Below, piece after piece: positions 8,491 to 18,813 of a stretch of 64,000 bases of DNA. Origin of the DNA: Thalassospira sp. (lineage in GTDB: Bacteria; Pseudomonadota; Alphaproteobacteria; Rhodospirillales; Thalassospiraceae); the NCBI RefSeq assembly GCF_002709775.1, contig NZ_PAQR01000022.1, forward strand, positions 1 through 64,000, written 5' to 3'. Position 1 is the first letter of the stretch. The number at the start of each line of letters is the position of its first letter. The notes under the pieces are model-generated. The model was not told the origin of the DNA. It worked only from the letters and a program-made list of their open reading frames with translations, and made no database searches. Both the position numbers and the translations under genes were made by a program.

Positions 8491-9363
8491 TCAGTCCATC
8501 CCCTGTACTTTGCGCTGAACCGGCTTGCGCAACATGATCACAGCGACACCGCATAGTACAATGATGCTGCCGATGATCTTAAGCAGAGAGAACGTCTCGT
8601 CAAACACGATGAACGATCCGATCACACTGATCACGGGTGACAGCAACATCCATGGCACGACAACGTTCACATCCTGTGTTTTCAGCAGGTGATACCAGAA
8701 GCCATAAGCAACGATGGAAGACATCACCACGGTGAATGCCAGATTGGCCCAGGCCACCCAGCTTGCTGCGGCAATCGCCTGAAAGGCATGTGGTTCAAAA
8801 ATCAGGGACAAGACAAACAATTGCGGGGCTGCCATCAACGCCATCCAGCCATTGAGCTGGAAGGTATCAATATCACCAAGCTTCTTGATCATGACATTGG
8901 CAACCGCCCACATGAAGGAGGCAAACACCACGAGTAACAGCGGCAACTGCAACTCGGTCATGGTCGGGTCCCAGAACATGACGGTAACGCCGATAAAGGC
9001 CAGTGCCATCCCCGAAAGGCGCTTCCAGCCCAGCCGATCATTAAAAAAATAGGTTGCAAGCATCGATGAGAACGGCACACCCAGAAGAATGATGATCGCC
9101 ACCGGCCCGGCATCAATCATCGAGAGGGCATAAAACAGAACCCCGAAATGCAGGCCGCCAAACGTCACCGAAATCAGTGCTAGTTTGCCAAAGCGTCCAC
9201 GCGGGGCTCTGGTAAACGGGATCAAAAGCACTGCTACCGCTGCAAAGCGCATCGCAGTCAGGATAAAAGGCGGGATTTCACCAACCGCCCCTTTGACGGT
9301 CAGCATGTTCACGCCCCAGATGACAGCGACGGAAAAGGCCATAAGCAAGGCTTTGATCGGCAT
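8491..9363 (-). CDS. DMT-superfamily (EamA) transporter
   Basis: A 290-residue inner-membrane protein with about ten hydrophobic helices arranged as two EamA repeats, typical of small-metabolite exporters of the RhtA/YdcZ type. N-terminal MAFSVAVIWGVNMLTVK and the start of the second half (FASFMWAVANVMIKKLG) are the usual repeat openings. It probably exports amino acids or related compounds, but the substrate cannot be read from sequence. An AAAGG lies 6-10 bases before the ATG. The amidase gene follows after 5 bases. Confidence 0.88.
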   Translation of the reverse strand: MPIKALLMAFSVAVIWGVNMLTVKGAVGEIPPFILTAMRFAAVAVLLIPFTRAPRGRFGKLALISVTFGGLHFGVLFYALSMIDAGPVAIIILLGVPFSSMLATYFFNDRLGWKRLSGMALAFIGVTVMFWDPTMTELQLPLLLVVFASFMWAVANVMIKKLGDIDTFQLNGWMALMAAPQLFVLSLIFEPHAFQAIAAASWVAWANLAFTVVMSSIVAYGFWYHLLKTQDVNVVVPWMLLSPVISVIGSFIVFDETFSLLKIIGSIIVLCGVAVIMLRKPVQRKVQGMD

Positions 9364-9550
9364 GACGAGGCCTTTCGGTAAAAGGGCGGTATTTGCACCA
9401 ATGATATCAGATGGATGATCAAGCCCGTCGATATTTTTAGACGGGTTATAAATCCTGACCTGCGCCCTTGATCCGATGTTTTGGCGCCAAGCACAAATGA
9501 GTTGTTCTCAACTCAGGGCTCAACTGTCGCGCGATGGCATGGGGAAGTGG

Positions 9551-11374
9551 TCAGGACTGACCCAGTTCCTCACGCAGCATTTCAAGTTCAAGCCAGCGTT
9601 CCTCGGAGGATTCAAGTTCTGCGCGCGCCGCATCCAGACGGTCGACCTTTTTCTGGAAGCCATCCGGGTCCTTGGTAAACAGGCTGCTGTCCGAGAGTGC
9701 ATCTTCAAGGGTTGCGATTTCGCTTTCCAGCTTGGCCATGGCACCCGGCAGGTTGTCATATTCGCGCTGATCCTTATAGCTCAGCTTGCCGGATGGTTTT
9801 GACTTGGGTGCGGATGCCTGTGCTGTCTTTTTGACCTGTTTGGCGGCAGCCTTTTCTTCCTTGGCCGCTTCGGCGCGTGAAAGTTTGCGCTGGGCAATAT
9901 AATCGGAATAGCCGCCGGCATATTCGATGGCGGTGCCATCACCTTCCATCACGATGGAGGATGTGACCACGCGATCAAGGAAATCACGATCGTGGCTGAC
10001 CAGAAGAAGTGTGCCTTCATAGTCGCTCAGCATCTCCTGCAGCAGATCCAACGTATCCATATCCAGATCGTTGGTCGGCTCATCCATGATCAGAAGGTTG
10101 GTCGGCTTGGCGAGCTGCTTGGCCAGCAAAAGACGGTTGCGCTCGCCACCGGACAGCGCACCAACCGGGCTTCTGGCCTGTTTTTCATCAAACAGGAAAT
10201 CACGCAGGTAACTTACGACATGGCGCGGATTGCCGCGCACCATGACCTGATCGCCGCCAACATCACACAGCGTATCCCAAAGGGTCTTGGTGTCATCAAG
10301 GGCCACGCGTTTCTGATCGAAGTAACTCGGGTTCAGGTTGGTTCCGATCTTGATCGTGCCGCTATCGGGTTCCAGCTTCCCGGTCAGCATTTTCAGAAGT
10401 GTGGTTTTACCAGCCCCGTTCGGGCCGATAATACCAACCTTGTCACCGCGCATGATACGGGTGGAAAAGTCCGAGATGATCGGACGGGCGCCAAATGATT
10501 TGGCGATGTCGGTGGCCTCAATAACGACCTTGCCCGATGTTTCACCGGCATCCGCCGAGAGCGAGACATTGCCAATGCGATCAACCTGTTTGGAACGCTG
10601 TTCGCGCATGTCGTAAAGTCTGCGCAGGCGGCCCTGGTTACGTTTGCGACGGGCGGAAATGCCCTGTACCGACCAGACGGTTTCCTGTGCGATCAGTTTA
10701 TCAAGCTTGGCGCGTTCCTCGGCTTCCTTGCGATAGATTTCCTCGGACCATTCCTCGAACTGGGAAAAGTTGATCGCACCTTGGTGCATGACACCGCGAT
10801 CCAGCCACAGCACGCCGTTTGATACGGCATTCAGGAAGGCACGGTCGTGCGAGATCACGACAACGGCACCCCGGAAATTCTTGATCTCGCCTTCAAGCCA
10901 TTCAATGGTCGGCAGATCAAGGTGGTTGGTCGGCTCATCAAGCAACAATACTTGCGGGTCGGCAATCAGGGCGCGCGCAATTGCGGCCCGGCGGCCTTCA
11001 CCACCGGAAAGCTGTTTGGGATCGGATTTCGGATCGATATCGACCGATGCCAGCAACATGTCGGCGCGATAGGCATATTCCTGTTCATGGTCATCAAGTG
11101 CGGCAAGAACGAAATCCTCGACCGTGTCATACCCGTCGAATTTCGGTTCCTGATTAAGATAGGCAACCTTGCAGCCCGGTTGAACAAACCGTTCGCCACC
11201 ATCGGGCTCGATTTCACCGGCGATGATTTTCAAAAGCGTCGACTTGCCGCCACCATTGCGCCCGACAAGGCACAGACGGTCGCGATCGCCAATGGCAAAT
11301 GACACATCGGAAAACAGATCATTCCCGCCAAAGGTCAGGTGAATGTCATTTATATTGATCAGCGGTGGCGCCAT
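9551..11374 (-). CDS. ABC-F family ATPase (Uup-like)
   Basis: Soluble tandem ABC ATPase of 607 residues that acts on ribosomes rather than in membranes. Two nucleotide-binding domains each have Walker A (GRNGGGKSTLLK near residue 35; GPNGAGKTTLLK near 320), signatures LSGGE, and Walker B (LLLDEPTNHLDL; LIMDEPTNDLDM). A charged linker between them (RRKRNQGRLRRLYDMR) and a C-terminal helical coiled coil from about residue 525 place it with Uup. The start at 11374 (MAPPLININDIHLTFGG) fits the family, and a 27-residue upstream extension looks like leader. Roles suggested for Uup include ribosome stall relief and suppression of transposon excision. Confidence 0.92.
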   Translation of the reverse strand: MAPPLININDIHLTFGGNDLFSDVSFAIGDRDRLCLVGRNGGGKSTLLKIIAGEIEPDGGERFVQPGCKVAYLNQEPKFDGYDTVEDFVLAALDDHEQEYAYRADMLLASVDIDPKSDPKQLSGGEGRRAAIARALIADPQVLLLDEPTNHLDLPTIEWLEGEIKNFRGAVVVISHDRAFLNAVSNGVLWLDRGVMHQGAINFSQFEEWSEEIYRKEAEERAKLDKLIAQETVWSVQGISARRKRNQGRLRRLYDMREQRSKQVDRIGNVSLSADAGETSGKVVIEATDIAKSFGARPIISDFSTRIMRGDKVGIIGPNGAGKTTLLKMLTGKLEPDSGTIKIGTNLNPSYFDQKRVALDDTKTLWDTLCDVGGDQVMVRGNPRHVVSYLRDFLFDEKQARSPVGALSGGERNRLLLAKQLAKPTNLLIMDEPTNDLDMDTLDLLQEMLSDYEGTLLLVSHDRDFLDRVVTSSIVMEGDGTAIEYAGGYSDYIAQRKLSRAEAAKEEKAAAKQVKKTAQASAPKSKPSGKLSYKDQREYDNLPGAMAKLESEIATLEDALSDSSLFTKDPDGFQKKVDRLDAARAELESSEERWLELEMLREELGQS

Positions 11375-11404
11375 GGAAAAACCGATAAGCTTGAGAATGT
11401 AAAT

Positions 11405-11454
11405 CCGGTCACGATGACCGGTCCCCTGCAAACAGCAAATCGGGCGCTGTTGCA
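11405..11454 (-). other. Two stem-loops in the leader of the ABC-F gene
   Basis: Between the ABC-F start (11374) and the djlA stop there are two inverted repeats: TGCAAACAGC (11427-11436) with GCTGTTGCA (11446-11454), and CCGGTCA (11405-11411) with TGACCGG (11415-11421). They fall in the putative 5' leader. Some ABC-F genes are controlled by leader attenuation, but no leader peptide was identified, so a regulatory role is only a suggestion. Confidence 0.4.
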
Positions 11455-11511
11455 AGGGAAATCATATCAGGGCGGGATGCCATAAGATGGCGGGTGATGC
11501 CGTTCAGTGGT

Positions 11512-12249
11512 TTACCGAATGCCGCGTTCCTTGCGGATTTGATCCCAGGCGGCATTGATCCGCGCCATCTTGTCATTGGCCTGCTCGATGAATTCGGGCG
11601 GCATCCCCTTGGCGATCAGGGTGTCGGGATGGTTTTCGCGCGACAATTTGCGGTGTGCTGATTTCAATTCATCATCACTGGCACCGCGTGTCAGTCCAAG
11701 CTGTTCGTAGGGATCAGGGCCATTTGATGCGGTAAAGGCATGATGCACCCGGTCAAAGTCGACATCGGCAAAACCAAAGATATGGGCGACCTTTTTCAGG
11801 TAATCCTGTTCAGCCGGGTGCAATTCGCCGTCGGCCATGGCGATCTGATAAAGGGCCTCTAGCACGCCTTCAAGGATGGCGCGCTCACCCCGGAACATTG
11901 TTGCCATCTGGCGGGCATAAATTTCAAACCCGTCAGAAGACGTTCGCGCCATGTCAAAGATGCGCCCGACATTCTTTTCTTCGCCGGGCGGAATGTGAAA
12001 CACGCGCTTGAAGGTGTTGATCTCATCGCGCGAGACATGGCCATCCACCTTGGCCATCTTGGCAGCAAGGACGATCACGCCGGTGGCAAAGGCAATCTGA
12101 CGGTGATCATGGCCGCCAATTTGTGGCCCGCGCATGCCGCCCTTGATCTTGTCGACCACATGGCCTGCGGCCGCACCCAGGATTGCACCCAATGGTCCGC
12201 CCAAGGCGAAACCTGCGGTCCCGCCAATAATTTTGCCCCAGATGCTCAT
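11512..12249 (-). CDS. djlA: DjlA-like TerB/DnaJ co-chaperone
   Basis: A 245-residue protein with three parts. There is a glycine-rich hydrophobic N-terminus (IIGGTAGFALGGPLGAILGAAAG, given only as residues about 5-27), a TerB-like helical middle (about 50-165) and a C-terminal J domain from about 180. The J domain contains YEQLGLTRGASDDELKSAHR and ARINAAWDQIRKERG. The catalytic HPD of the J domain reads as ENHPDTL, so DnaK stimulation should be intact. This is the membrane-anchored DjlA architecture. The ATG at 12249 was chosen because it opens the hydrophobic segment. It is probably a stress-linked co-chaperone upstream of the ABC-F gene. Confidence 0.88.
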   Translation of the reverse strand: MSIWGKIIGGTAGFALGGPLGAILGAAAGHVVDKIKGGMRGPQIGGHDHRQIAFATGVIVLAAKMAKVDGHVSRDEINTFKRVFHIPPGEEKNVGRIFDMARTSSDGFEIYARQMATMFRGERAILEGVLEALYQIAMADGELHPAEQDYLKKVAHIFGFADVDFDRVHHAFTASNGPDPYEQLGLTRGASDDELKSAHRKLSRENHPDTLIAKGMPPEFIEQANDKMARINAAWDQIRKERGIR

Positions 12250-12497
12250 GGGTGATCTTAATCCTGTTTGTTGTCGCGTGGCACGGGAAGAAAGTTTCGC
12301 CCGGTGCCCAAGGCACAAACATAGTGCGCAAGCCGCGAAAAGAAATGGGCAAATTCACGGGTGGTATTGCTAAAGGTAGTGCTAATTAACAATTAGTCTA
12401 TACTTTAGTGTTTATATATCTACTGATGGTAGAATGTTTTATGATGTTGAAATAACGAACAAAAAGAACACGAACATCAGGAATGTGGGGTGGAAAC

Positions 12498-14495
12498 ATG
12501 TCTTTCTTGTCGCGTATGAAACTGGTTTACCAGATTTCGTTGCTTAGTATCGTCGCATTGGTGATTTTCGCCATTGTCGGAATTACCCAATTTGTTGCCG
12601 ATCAACAGCGCCAGGCGGCGCAGGAGATCGCAAAGGCCGCAAGCGTGGATTCCCGGACTGTTGGTCTTGTCTCGCGGGCGTTTCTGGATGCCCGACGTCA
12701 TGAGAAGGATTTTGTCCTTCGACGGAGAGAGGAATATGTCACCGCGCACGCGGAGTCAGCTGCAGAAATCCGGACCGGGCTGGAAAAACTGGCCGGGCGT
12801 GAAGAGCTTGGCGGTCTTCTTGAACAGGTCGGTCTGGCCCAAACAGCTGTCGACAATTATGTCGCCGAGTTTGCCACCGTTGTCGATCTTCAGCGCAAGG
12901 TCGGCCTTGATCCAAGTTCCGGATTGCTGGGTGAAATGCGAAATGCCGCATCGGAAGTCGAAACCGCTTTGGGGGAAGTGGCGAAGCTTGAGGCGATGCT
13001 GGGGCTAAGCGGTACCAAAGATCTTTCGATTGCCGTCTTACAGATGCGCCGCGACGAAAAGGATTTCCTTGCCCGTCTTGATCCGGCCTATGTCGAAAGT
13101 GTCGAGGCAACCGGCAAGCAGTTTGCGACGGCCCTTGCACAGGCGGGCAGCATTCAGGATGAAAAGAAACAGCAGCTTGGCAAGCTGATGGATTCCTATC
13201 TGGCGAACTTTAAAACGCTGGCGGACGCGGTTCTCGAACGTGAATCATCGCTTGAACGTCTGAGTGGCTATTACGCGGCGGTCGAGCCCGTTTTGGCAAC
13301 ACTGGATAATGAAGTTCGAACGGTCGCAGAAAACATGCAGCGCCGGGCAGAGGAAATCGCCCATACCGGTGTCCGTGTGACCTTTGGGATATTTATCGCC
13401 GGTGCGATCATTATGATCTTGATGTCGACGGTTCTGGCGCGCGCCATTGTTCGGGCGATCACAGGCCTTACCACCAAGATGGCGCGACTGGCGAAAAACG
13501 ACTTTGACGTCAAGCTCGACGAGGCGGACCGCAAAGACGAGATCGGCGAAATGGGCCGGTCGGTGGTTGTCTTCCGCGAAAACGGGTTGGAGCGGCAAAA
13601 ACTTGAAGCCCAGCAGCGCGAACTTGATGAAAAGCAGCGCCAGCGTATCGAGCAGCAGGAACAGCATATTCGCGAATTTGACGACGATGTCGTCGCGATG
13701 ATGAGCGAAGTGGGCACGGCCGTGCAGCAGCTCCATTCCGTGTCCGAGCTATTGCGCAAAAGTGCCGATACAGCCAATCAGCAATCGACAACTGTTTCTG
13801 CCGGCAGTGAAGAGGCCTCTTCGAACGTGCAATTGGTTGCAACGGCTGCGACCGAACTTTCGGCCTCCATCCACGAGATCGCCGGTCAGATCAGCGATAC
13901 CTCGAAAATGGCAGCGACGGCCAGTGACCGTGCCCAGACCACCAATGACGACATTCAGGGTCTGAATGCCGCAGCGGTGCGGATCGGCGAGGTCATCAAC
14001 CTGATCAGCGATATCGCAGAACAGACCAACCTTCTGGCGCTGAACGCAACGATCGAGGCCGCGCGTGCCGGTGATGCCGGCAAGGGTTTTGCGGTTGTCG
14101 CAAGCGAGGTCAAGAACCTTGCCAATCAGACCGCCAAGGCGACCGAGGATATCTCAAGCCAGATCAACGATATCCAGCAGGCAACGCAATCGGCGGTCGA
14201 TGCGATTGATGCCATCGTTCAAATGATCACCGATATCAGTGAACGGGCATCTTCGGTCGCGGCGGCGGTGGAACAACAGACCGTTGCGACCAGCGAGATT
14301 TCAGAAAATGTCGAACAGGCCGCATCGGCAACCAGCGAAATCTCAAACGCCATGCAGGGTGTCTCGTCTGCGGTTGCCGAAACCAGCGAGGCGGCCAATG
14401 ATGTGCGTGGATCGGCCGACAATCTGGGCCGCCAAAGCGACGGACTCAGCGAGCGTATCGATACGTTCCTTGCGAAGATGCGCTCCATCTCATAG
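12498..14495 (+). CDS. Methyl-accepting chemotaxis protein with HBM-type sensor domain (copy 1)
   Basis: Transmembrane chemoreceptor of 665 residues. The first membrane helix is at about 12-35. A helical periplasmic sensor follows (about 36-285) whose repeated R-R-x-E-K-D-F-L motif ([24 protein letters not shown]) is typical of the HBM domain known from McpS-type receptors. Then come membrane helix two (about 293-315), HAMP, and a cytoplasmic signalling domain with the hairpin tip [28 protein letters not shown]. There is no C-terminal CheR/CheB-docking pentapeptide. The ATG at 12498 has a GGGGTGGA ribosome site; an upstream in-frame ATG at 12483 has none. A close paralogue follows at 14803. 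The ligand is unknown; some HBM receptors bind organic acids. Confidence 0.93.
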   Translation: MSFLSRMKLVYQISLLSIVALVIFAIVGITQFVADQQRQAAQEIAKAASVDSRTVGLVSRAFLDARRHEKDFVLRRREEYVTAHAESAAEIRTGLEKLAGREELGGLLEQVGLAQTAVDNYVAEFATVVDLQRKVGLDPSSGLLGEMRNAASEVETALGEVAKLEAMLGLSGTKDLSIAVLQMRRDEKDFLARLDPAYVESVEATGKQFATALAQAGSIQDEKKQQLGKLMDSYLANFKTLADAVLERESSLERLSGYYAAVEPVLATLDNEVRTVAENMQRRAEEIAHTGVRVTFGIFIAGAIIMILMSTVLARAIVRAITGLTTKMARLAKNDFDVKLDEADRKDEIGEMGRSVVVFRENGLERQKLEAQQRELDEKQRQRIEQQEQHIREFDDDVVAMMSEVGTAVQQLHSVSELLRKSADTANQQSTTVSAGSEEASSNVQLVATAATELSASIHEIAGQISDTSKMAATASDRAQTTNDDIQGLNAAAVRIGEVINLISDIAEQTNLLALNATIEAARAGDAGKGFAVVASEVKNLANQTAKATEDISSQINDIQQATQSAVDAIDAIVQMITDISERASSVAAAVEQQTVATSEISENVEQAASATSEISNAMQGVSSAVAETSEAANDVRGSADNLGRQSDGLSERIDTFLAKMRSIS

Positions 14496-14533
14496 GGCGA
14501 TTTAGCGAGACTTCATTTCAGGATTGAAATTGG

Positions 14534-14570
14534 AACAAGGGGAAAGAGTGATCTTTCCCCTTGTTTTGTT
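14534..14570 (+). terminator. Rho-independent terminator after chemoreceptor 1
   Basis: A perfect 14-bp stem (AACAAGGGGAAAGA / TCTTTCCCCTTGTT) with a 4-nt loop is followed by TTGTTG. It makes the second chemoreceptor a separate unit. The rest of 14496-14802 shows no gene; it should carry the promoter of copy 2, though I see no clear -35/-10 pair. Confidence 0.9.
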
Positions 14571-14802
14571 GTGTCTGAGTTCAAATGTGAATCACTTGAG
14601 TAAAAGCAGGCACCGGGCAGACATCATGAATGTCTTGCCATGGCTTTGAAGCCGAAATGTTTTCCCGGCAATTGGGGATGAGGTCCCCGAACTTGGGCTG
14701 GCGGGTGCGTGAGGTGTCTTCATTTCGTTGTTGAATAGAACCTGTGCATTTGCCGGAGGGCGAAAAGCCGTGGCAGATGCGACGTAACTGCTGGGGGCCA
14801 GT

Positions 14803-16764
14803 ATGAACTTTCTTTCCAGAATGAAGCTTCTCTACCAAATATCGCTGATAGGTGGGGTGGCGCTGCTTATTTTCGTTGTTGTCGGCGTCGTGCAATTCGT
14901 TGCCGAGCAGCAAAGACAATCGGCCGAGGCGGTAGCCGAGACTGCGCTTGAGAACAAAATAATCGCCGATGGGATTTCAAAGGATTTCCTCAATGCCCGG
15001 CGGCGTGAAAAGGACTTCCTGCTGCGCATGGACGAAAAATACGTCGAACAGCATGCTGACGTTGTCGCAGATGTAAATACTGGCTTGGGGCGGCTTGAGG
15101 ACGCGCCAACTCTGGAAGCTTATGACGCTGAACTTGCTGAAATCATCTCGTCCTTTGCCAATTATTCAGCGAAGTTCGCAACCGTTGTCGAACTTCAGCG
15201 CGAGATTGGCCTGAACGAGGAGGATGGCCTTCTGGGGCGGTTGCGCAGTTCGGTGCATAACGTCGAAGAGGCATTGGGTAAATACAATGCTGACAATCTG
15301 ACTGTCATCATGTTGATGATGCGCCGTCACGAGAAGGACTTTCTGGCGCGTCTTGACCCGAAATATGTAGGTCGCATAGATGACCGCCTTGCCGAGTTTG
15401 GACCTGCTCTGGCAGCCTCAAGTATCCCTGCCAGTGAAAAGGCGGAGATCACCAATCTGATGAAGTCGTATGTATCGGACTTCAAGGCACTGTCGGAGAA
15501 GATCCTTCAGCGTGAGGCAGAATTGGGTTTCCTGTCTGACTTTTATGCCGAGGCAGAGCCACTTCTTGATCAGATCAGTGTTGCCATTGGTGCAGCCGCC
15601 CAAGCCGAGAAGGAGCGCGCAGATCAGATCGCAGCCACCAGTCTGACCGTCACGGTCATCATGTATGTCATCGGTGTTCTGGCATTGATGGGGCTGTCAT
15701 TCCTGCTGTCGCGCGCGATTGCCCGTGCCATTGCCGGGCTGACGGGCAAGATGACCCGCTTGGCGGAAAACGACTTTGATGTTGATATCAATGAAGTTAA
15801 TCGGGCAGACGAAATCGGTGAAATGGGACGTGCGGTTCTGGTGTTCCGTGAAAACGGTATCGAGCGCATCAAGCTTGAAGCCGCCCAGAAAGCCGAAGAC
15901 GAAAAACGTCGCAAGCGCATGGAAACGCAGGAACGCTATATCAAGGAGTTTGATCAGGCCGTCGTGGCCGTCATGGCAGATGTCGGAACCGCGGTTGAGC
16001 AACTCCATCAGGTGTCCAAGGTACTACGCAGCAGTGCAGAAACGGCGACAAATCAGTCAATGGTCGTTTCATCCGGTGCCGAAGAGGCATCTTCGAATGT
16101 TCAACTGGTTGCAACGGCTGCGACCGAGCTGTCCGCGTCAATCAGCGAGATTTCCGGTCAGGTGACGGAAACATCGAGCATGGCTCAATCTGCCACTGAA
16201 CGTGCCCGCCATACCAACGATAACATTCAAGGGCTAAATGAATCGGCGATCAAGATTGGCGAGGTCATCAGTCTGATCAGCGACATTGCCGAGCAAACCA
16301 ACCTTCTGGCCCTGAACGCGACAATCGAGGCGGCCCGCGCCGGTGATGCAGGCAAGGGCTTTGCGGTGGTTGCAAGCGAGGTGAAAAACCTTGCCAATCA
16401 GACCGGCAAGGCGACAGAGGAAATCACTTCCCAGATCAATGATATTCAGCAGGCAACGGGCCTTGCGGTTGATGCGATTGATGAGATCGTCAAAATGATC
16501 TCGGATATCAGCGAAAGGGCCGCTGCGGTTGCCGCTGCAGTAGAACAGCAAACAGTTGCCACGGCGGAGATTTCGCAAAACGTCGAACAGGCCGCCGCCG
16601 GGACTGAGGAAATTTCGTCGGCGATGCAAGGGGTGTCGGAAGCTGTGAGTGACACCAATGCAGCAGCTGGCGATGTTAACGACTCTGCGGACAATCTCGG
16701 TCGGCAAAGTGGCGATCTGCGATCCCAGATTGACGGGTTCCTGGAACGAATGCGCACACTTTAA
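14803..16764 (+). CDS. Methyl-accepting chemotaxis protein with HBM-type sensor domain (copy 2)
   Basis: A 653-residue paralogue of the preceding receptor with the same order: membrane helix (about 12-35), HBM-type periplasmic domain with two R-R-x-E-K-D-F-L motifs ([12 protein letters not shown] and [12 protein letters not shown]), second membrane helix, HAMP and signalling domain. The signalling tip is identical over the long [15 protein letters not shown] stretch and the two proteins stay similar to the C-terminus. The periplasmic domain has diverged more, which suggests duplication followed by a change in ligand. It ends FLERMRTL, again without a docking pentapeptide. GGGGG lies upstream of the ATG. 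Confidence 0.93.
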   Translation: MNFLSRMKLLYQISLIGGVALLIFVVVGVVQFVAEQQRQSAEAVAETALENKIIADGISKDFLNARRREKDFLLRMDEKYVEQHADVVADVNTGLGRLEDAPTLEAYDAELAEIISSFANYSAKFATVVELQREIGLNEEDGLLGRLRSSVHNVEEALGKYNADNLTVIMLMMRRHEKDFLARLDPKYVGRIDDRLAEFGPALAASSIPASEKAEITNLMKSYVSDFKALSEKILQREAELGFLSDFYAEAEPLLDQISVAIGAAAQAEKERADQIAATSLTVTVIMYVIGVLALMGLSFLLSRAIARAIAGLTGKMTRLAENDFDVDINEVNRADEIGEMGRAVLVFRENGIERIKLEAAQKAEDEKRRKRMETQERYIKEFDQAVVAVMADVGTAVEQLHQVSKVLRSSAETATNQSMVVSSGAEEASSNVQLVATAATELSASISEISGQVTETSSMAQSATERARHTNDNIQGLNESAIKIGEVISLISDIAEQTNLLALNATIEAARAGDAGKGFAVVASEVKNLANQTGKATEEITSQINDIQQATGLAVDAIDEIVKMISDISERAAAVAAAVEQQTVATAEISQNVEQAAAGTEEISSAMQGVSEAVSDTNAAAGDVNDSADNLGRQSGDLRSQIDGFLERMRTL

Positions 16765-16785
16765 TGACGAATTGTCGATAAGTAT

Positions 16786-16815
16786 AAGGCGGCGAGGGGT
16801 TTACCTTGCCGCCTT
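16786..16815 (+). terminator. Probable terminator after chemoreceptor 2
   Basis: The inverted repeat AAGGCGGC / GCCGCCTT (with extra pairing AGG/CCT inside) is followed by TTATCG. The T-tract is short, so termination may be modest. Confidence 0.6.
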
Positions 16816-16903
16816 TATCGCGATAAAATTCCGACAAATTTCCAACAACGCTGGTCATCTTTGCCGTGCATGACCAGAAGAACCGGATAACAGGAAACGT
16901 CGG

Positions 16904-17413
16904 ATGGCTGATAAAACGCGCATTGTCTCTTCTTCTCATCTTGTCTCGGAACGCGCAGCCGAGCTCTCAGAACTTGAATTCGCCCTGATCCTGTCGGGCA
17001 ACGCGTTTAACCGCTGGATGGTGCGTTGCATGCGTGCGGCCGGTATGCCTGATGTGTCGGTTCTTGATATTCTGGTTCTGCACAACGTCAATTCGCGTGA
17101 ACGTGAAAAAAGCCTGTCCGAGGTTTGCTTTGTGCTCAATGTCGAAGACAGCCATCTTGTGAACTATTCCCTTAAAAAGCTCCGCAAGCTTGGTCTGGTT
17201 GACGGGGTCAAGCGCGGCAAGGAAGTGCATTACGCAACGACCGCCGCGGGCCGTGAGATGTGCGAGAAATATCGCCAGGTCCGCGAAGACTGCCTTGTCG
17301 AAACCTTCCAGCGTCTCGGCGTGAATGCTGAGGAAGTTGGCGATGTTGCCAAGACGCTCCGCGCAATTTCCGGCGTTTACGATCAAGCATCCCGCGCGGC
17401 GAGCTCGATCTAG
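16904..17413 (+). CDS. Winged-helix (MarR-like) transcriptional regulator
   Basis: A 169-residue protein with a winged helix-turn-helix in the middle. The DISVLDILVLHNV-like helix (about 46-58), the LSEVCFVLNVEDSHLVNYSLKKLRKLGLV recognition region (about 67-95) and the wing GVKRGKEVHYATTAAGREM are visible. The layout matches MarR-related winged-helix proteins that dimerise through terminal helices. It lies upstream of, and on the same strand as, the TRAP transporter and oxoprolinase genes, so it may control them, but a terminator separates it from them. The effector is unknown. Confidence 0.8.
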   Translation: MADKTRIVSSSHLVSERAAELSELEFALILSGNAFNRWMVRCMRAAGMPDVSVLDILVLHNVNSREREKSLSEVCFVLNVEDSHLVNYSLKKLRKLGLVDGVKRGKEVHYATTAAGREMCEKYRQVREDCLVETFQRLGVNAEEVGDVAKTLRAISGVYDQASRAASSI

Positions 17414-17466
17414 GGGGCAGCCCGCAGCAATTTGTACATTTTTCTTGGTATCATCCTAAAAAATTT

Positions 17467-17502
17467 ACGGGCGGCAGTTCAGATGGACTGTCGCCCGTTT
17501 TC
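17467..17502 (+). terminator. Terminator after the winged-helix regulator
   Basis: A stem of ACGGGCG-CAGT with ACTG-CGCCCGT (one mismatch) is followed by TTTTCTG. It separates the regulator from the TRAP operon. Confidence 0.75.
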
Positions 17503-17590
17503 TGTTGTGGGACAAGGGATTGGGGTTGGGCTGGAAATTCGCGGGGTACTTTCCGGGTTGCAGTTTTTGCATGGTAGTTATGAAACAACA

Positions 17591-17619
17591 TTGACAATTT
17601 ATCGGCAAAATGTGATCAA
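17591..17619 (+). promoter_or_regulatory. Candidate promoter and operator of the DctPQM-oxoprolinase operon
   Basis: TTGACA at 17591-17596, a 17-base spacer and GATCAA at 17614-17619 form a plausible alphaproteobacterial promoter about 80 bases before the receptor gene. It is embedded in an inverted repeat, ACATTG (17588-17593) and CAATGT (17617-17622), which could be an operator for the neighbouring regulator. Confidence 0.5.
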
Positions 17620-17697
17620 TGTGTCGGGAGGCTACTTTGGAGTCTCGATACACCAAACCGTGTATCGGCTTGCATCACACACAGGGAGACTTGAAAA

Positions 17698-18672
17698 ATG
17701 TTGAAAAAAGCACTTTCAACCGTCGCAGTTGCAGCGATCACCATGTCCGCCGGTTTCGCATCCGCTGAAGAAACCTGGGATATGGCGACACCGTATCCGG
17801 ACGCGACGTTCCACACCCAGAACATCATCGAATTTGCCAAGGACGTGAATGAAGCATCCGGCGGCGAACTCAACATCACCGTTCATTCCGGTGGTTCGCT
17901 GTTCAAGCATGCTGACATCAAACGTTCCGTTCAGCGCGGCCTGATCCCGATCGGCGAAACCCTGATTTCGCTGCTGGCGAACGAAAACCCGATCTACACC
18001 GTTGACGCGATCCCGTTCCTGGCGACTTCCTATGAAGACGCAGAGAAACTTTGGGAAGTATCGCGCGCAGGCATCGAAGCAGCCCTTGCTGAAGACGGCC
18101 TTAAAGTTCTTTATGCTGTTCCGTGGCCGGCACAGGGCCTTTACACCGCAAACGAAGTCAACACCGTTGCTGACCTCGAAGGTGTCAAGTTCCGTGCTTA
18201 TAACGCCACCACCTCTGAACTGGCGTCCCTGACCGGCATGGTTGCGACCCAGGTTGAAGTTCCGGAAATCCCGACCGCCTTTGCCACCGGCATTGTCGAA
18301 GCGATGATCACCTCGCCGTCGACCGGCGCGAACTCCAAGGCTTGGGACTTCGTTTCGAATTTCTATGACGTTCAGGCATGGCTTCCGAAAAACATGGTTG
18401 TCGTGAGTGCAGCCGCATTCGATGGCCTTTCTGCTGACGTTCAGGCTGCCGTTCTTGAAGCAGCTGCCAAAGCCGAGACCCGCGGTTGGGAAATGAGCAT
18501 GGCAGAAGCCGAAGAGAAAAAGAAAATTCTCTCTGACAACGGCATGAACGTTGCTGCACCGAGTGCAGAACTCAAAGACGGTCTGGCAGAAGCTGGCGAC
18601 AAGATGGTTGCTGGTTGGCTGGAAAAAACCGGCGATGAAGGCAAAGCCATCATCGACGCGTTCAAGAACTAA
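17698..18672 (+). CDS. TRAP transporter solute-binding protein, DctP type
   Basis: Periplasmic receptor of 324 residues with a signal peptide (cleavage after about A-S-A, residue 22). It carries the DctP-family core: MATPYPDATFHTQ at the mature start, the GGSLFKHADIKRSVQRG segment, and LEGVKFRAYN, whose Arg normally pairs with a substrate carboxylate. The following segment to about residue 205 (EVPEIPTAFATGIVEAMITSP) is the usual second half of the pocket. It is the first gene of receptor, small permease, large permease and oxoprolinase, so the ligand is probably 5-oxoproline or a related cyclic amide carboxylate. That assignment comes from the neighbours only. Confidence 0.92.
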   Translation: MLKKALSTVAVAAITMSAGFASAEETWDMATPYPDATFHTQNIIEFAKDVNEASGGELNITVHSGGSLFKHADIKRSVQRGLIPIGETLISLLANENPIYTVDAIPFLATSYEDAEKLWEVSRAGIEAALAEDGLKVLYAVPWPAQGLYTANEVNTVADLEGVKFRAYNATTSELASLTGMVATQVEVPEIPTAFATGIVEAMITSPSTGANSKAWDFVSNFYDVQAWLPKNMVVVSAAAFDGLSADVQAAVLEAAAKAETRGWEMSMAEAEEKKKILSDNGMNVAAPSAELKDGLAEAGDKMVAGWLEKTGDEGKAIIDAFKN

Positions 18673-18813
18673 TAGCTGGTTCTTGCCAATTGCCGGGGCC
18701 GGGCGGTTGTCGTCCTCCGTTCGGTCCCGGACAATCCGCACATTTTAATGTTACTGTCCGTTCATTACGATAAGTCGCTTTGGGGATAATCGTTGGCGGA
18801 AAGGGGGACTGCT

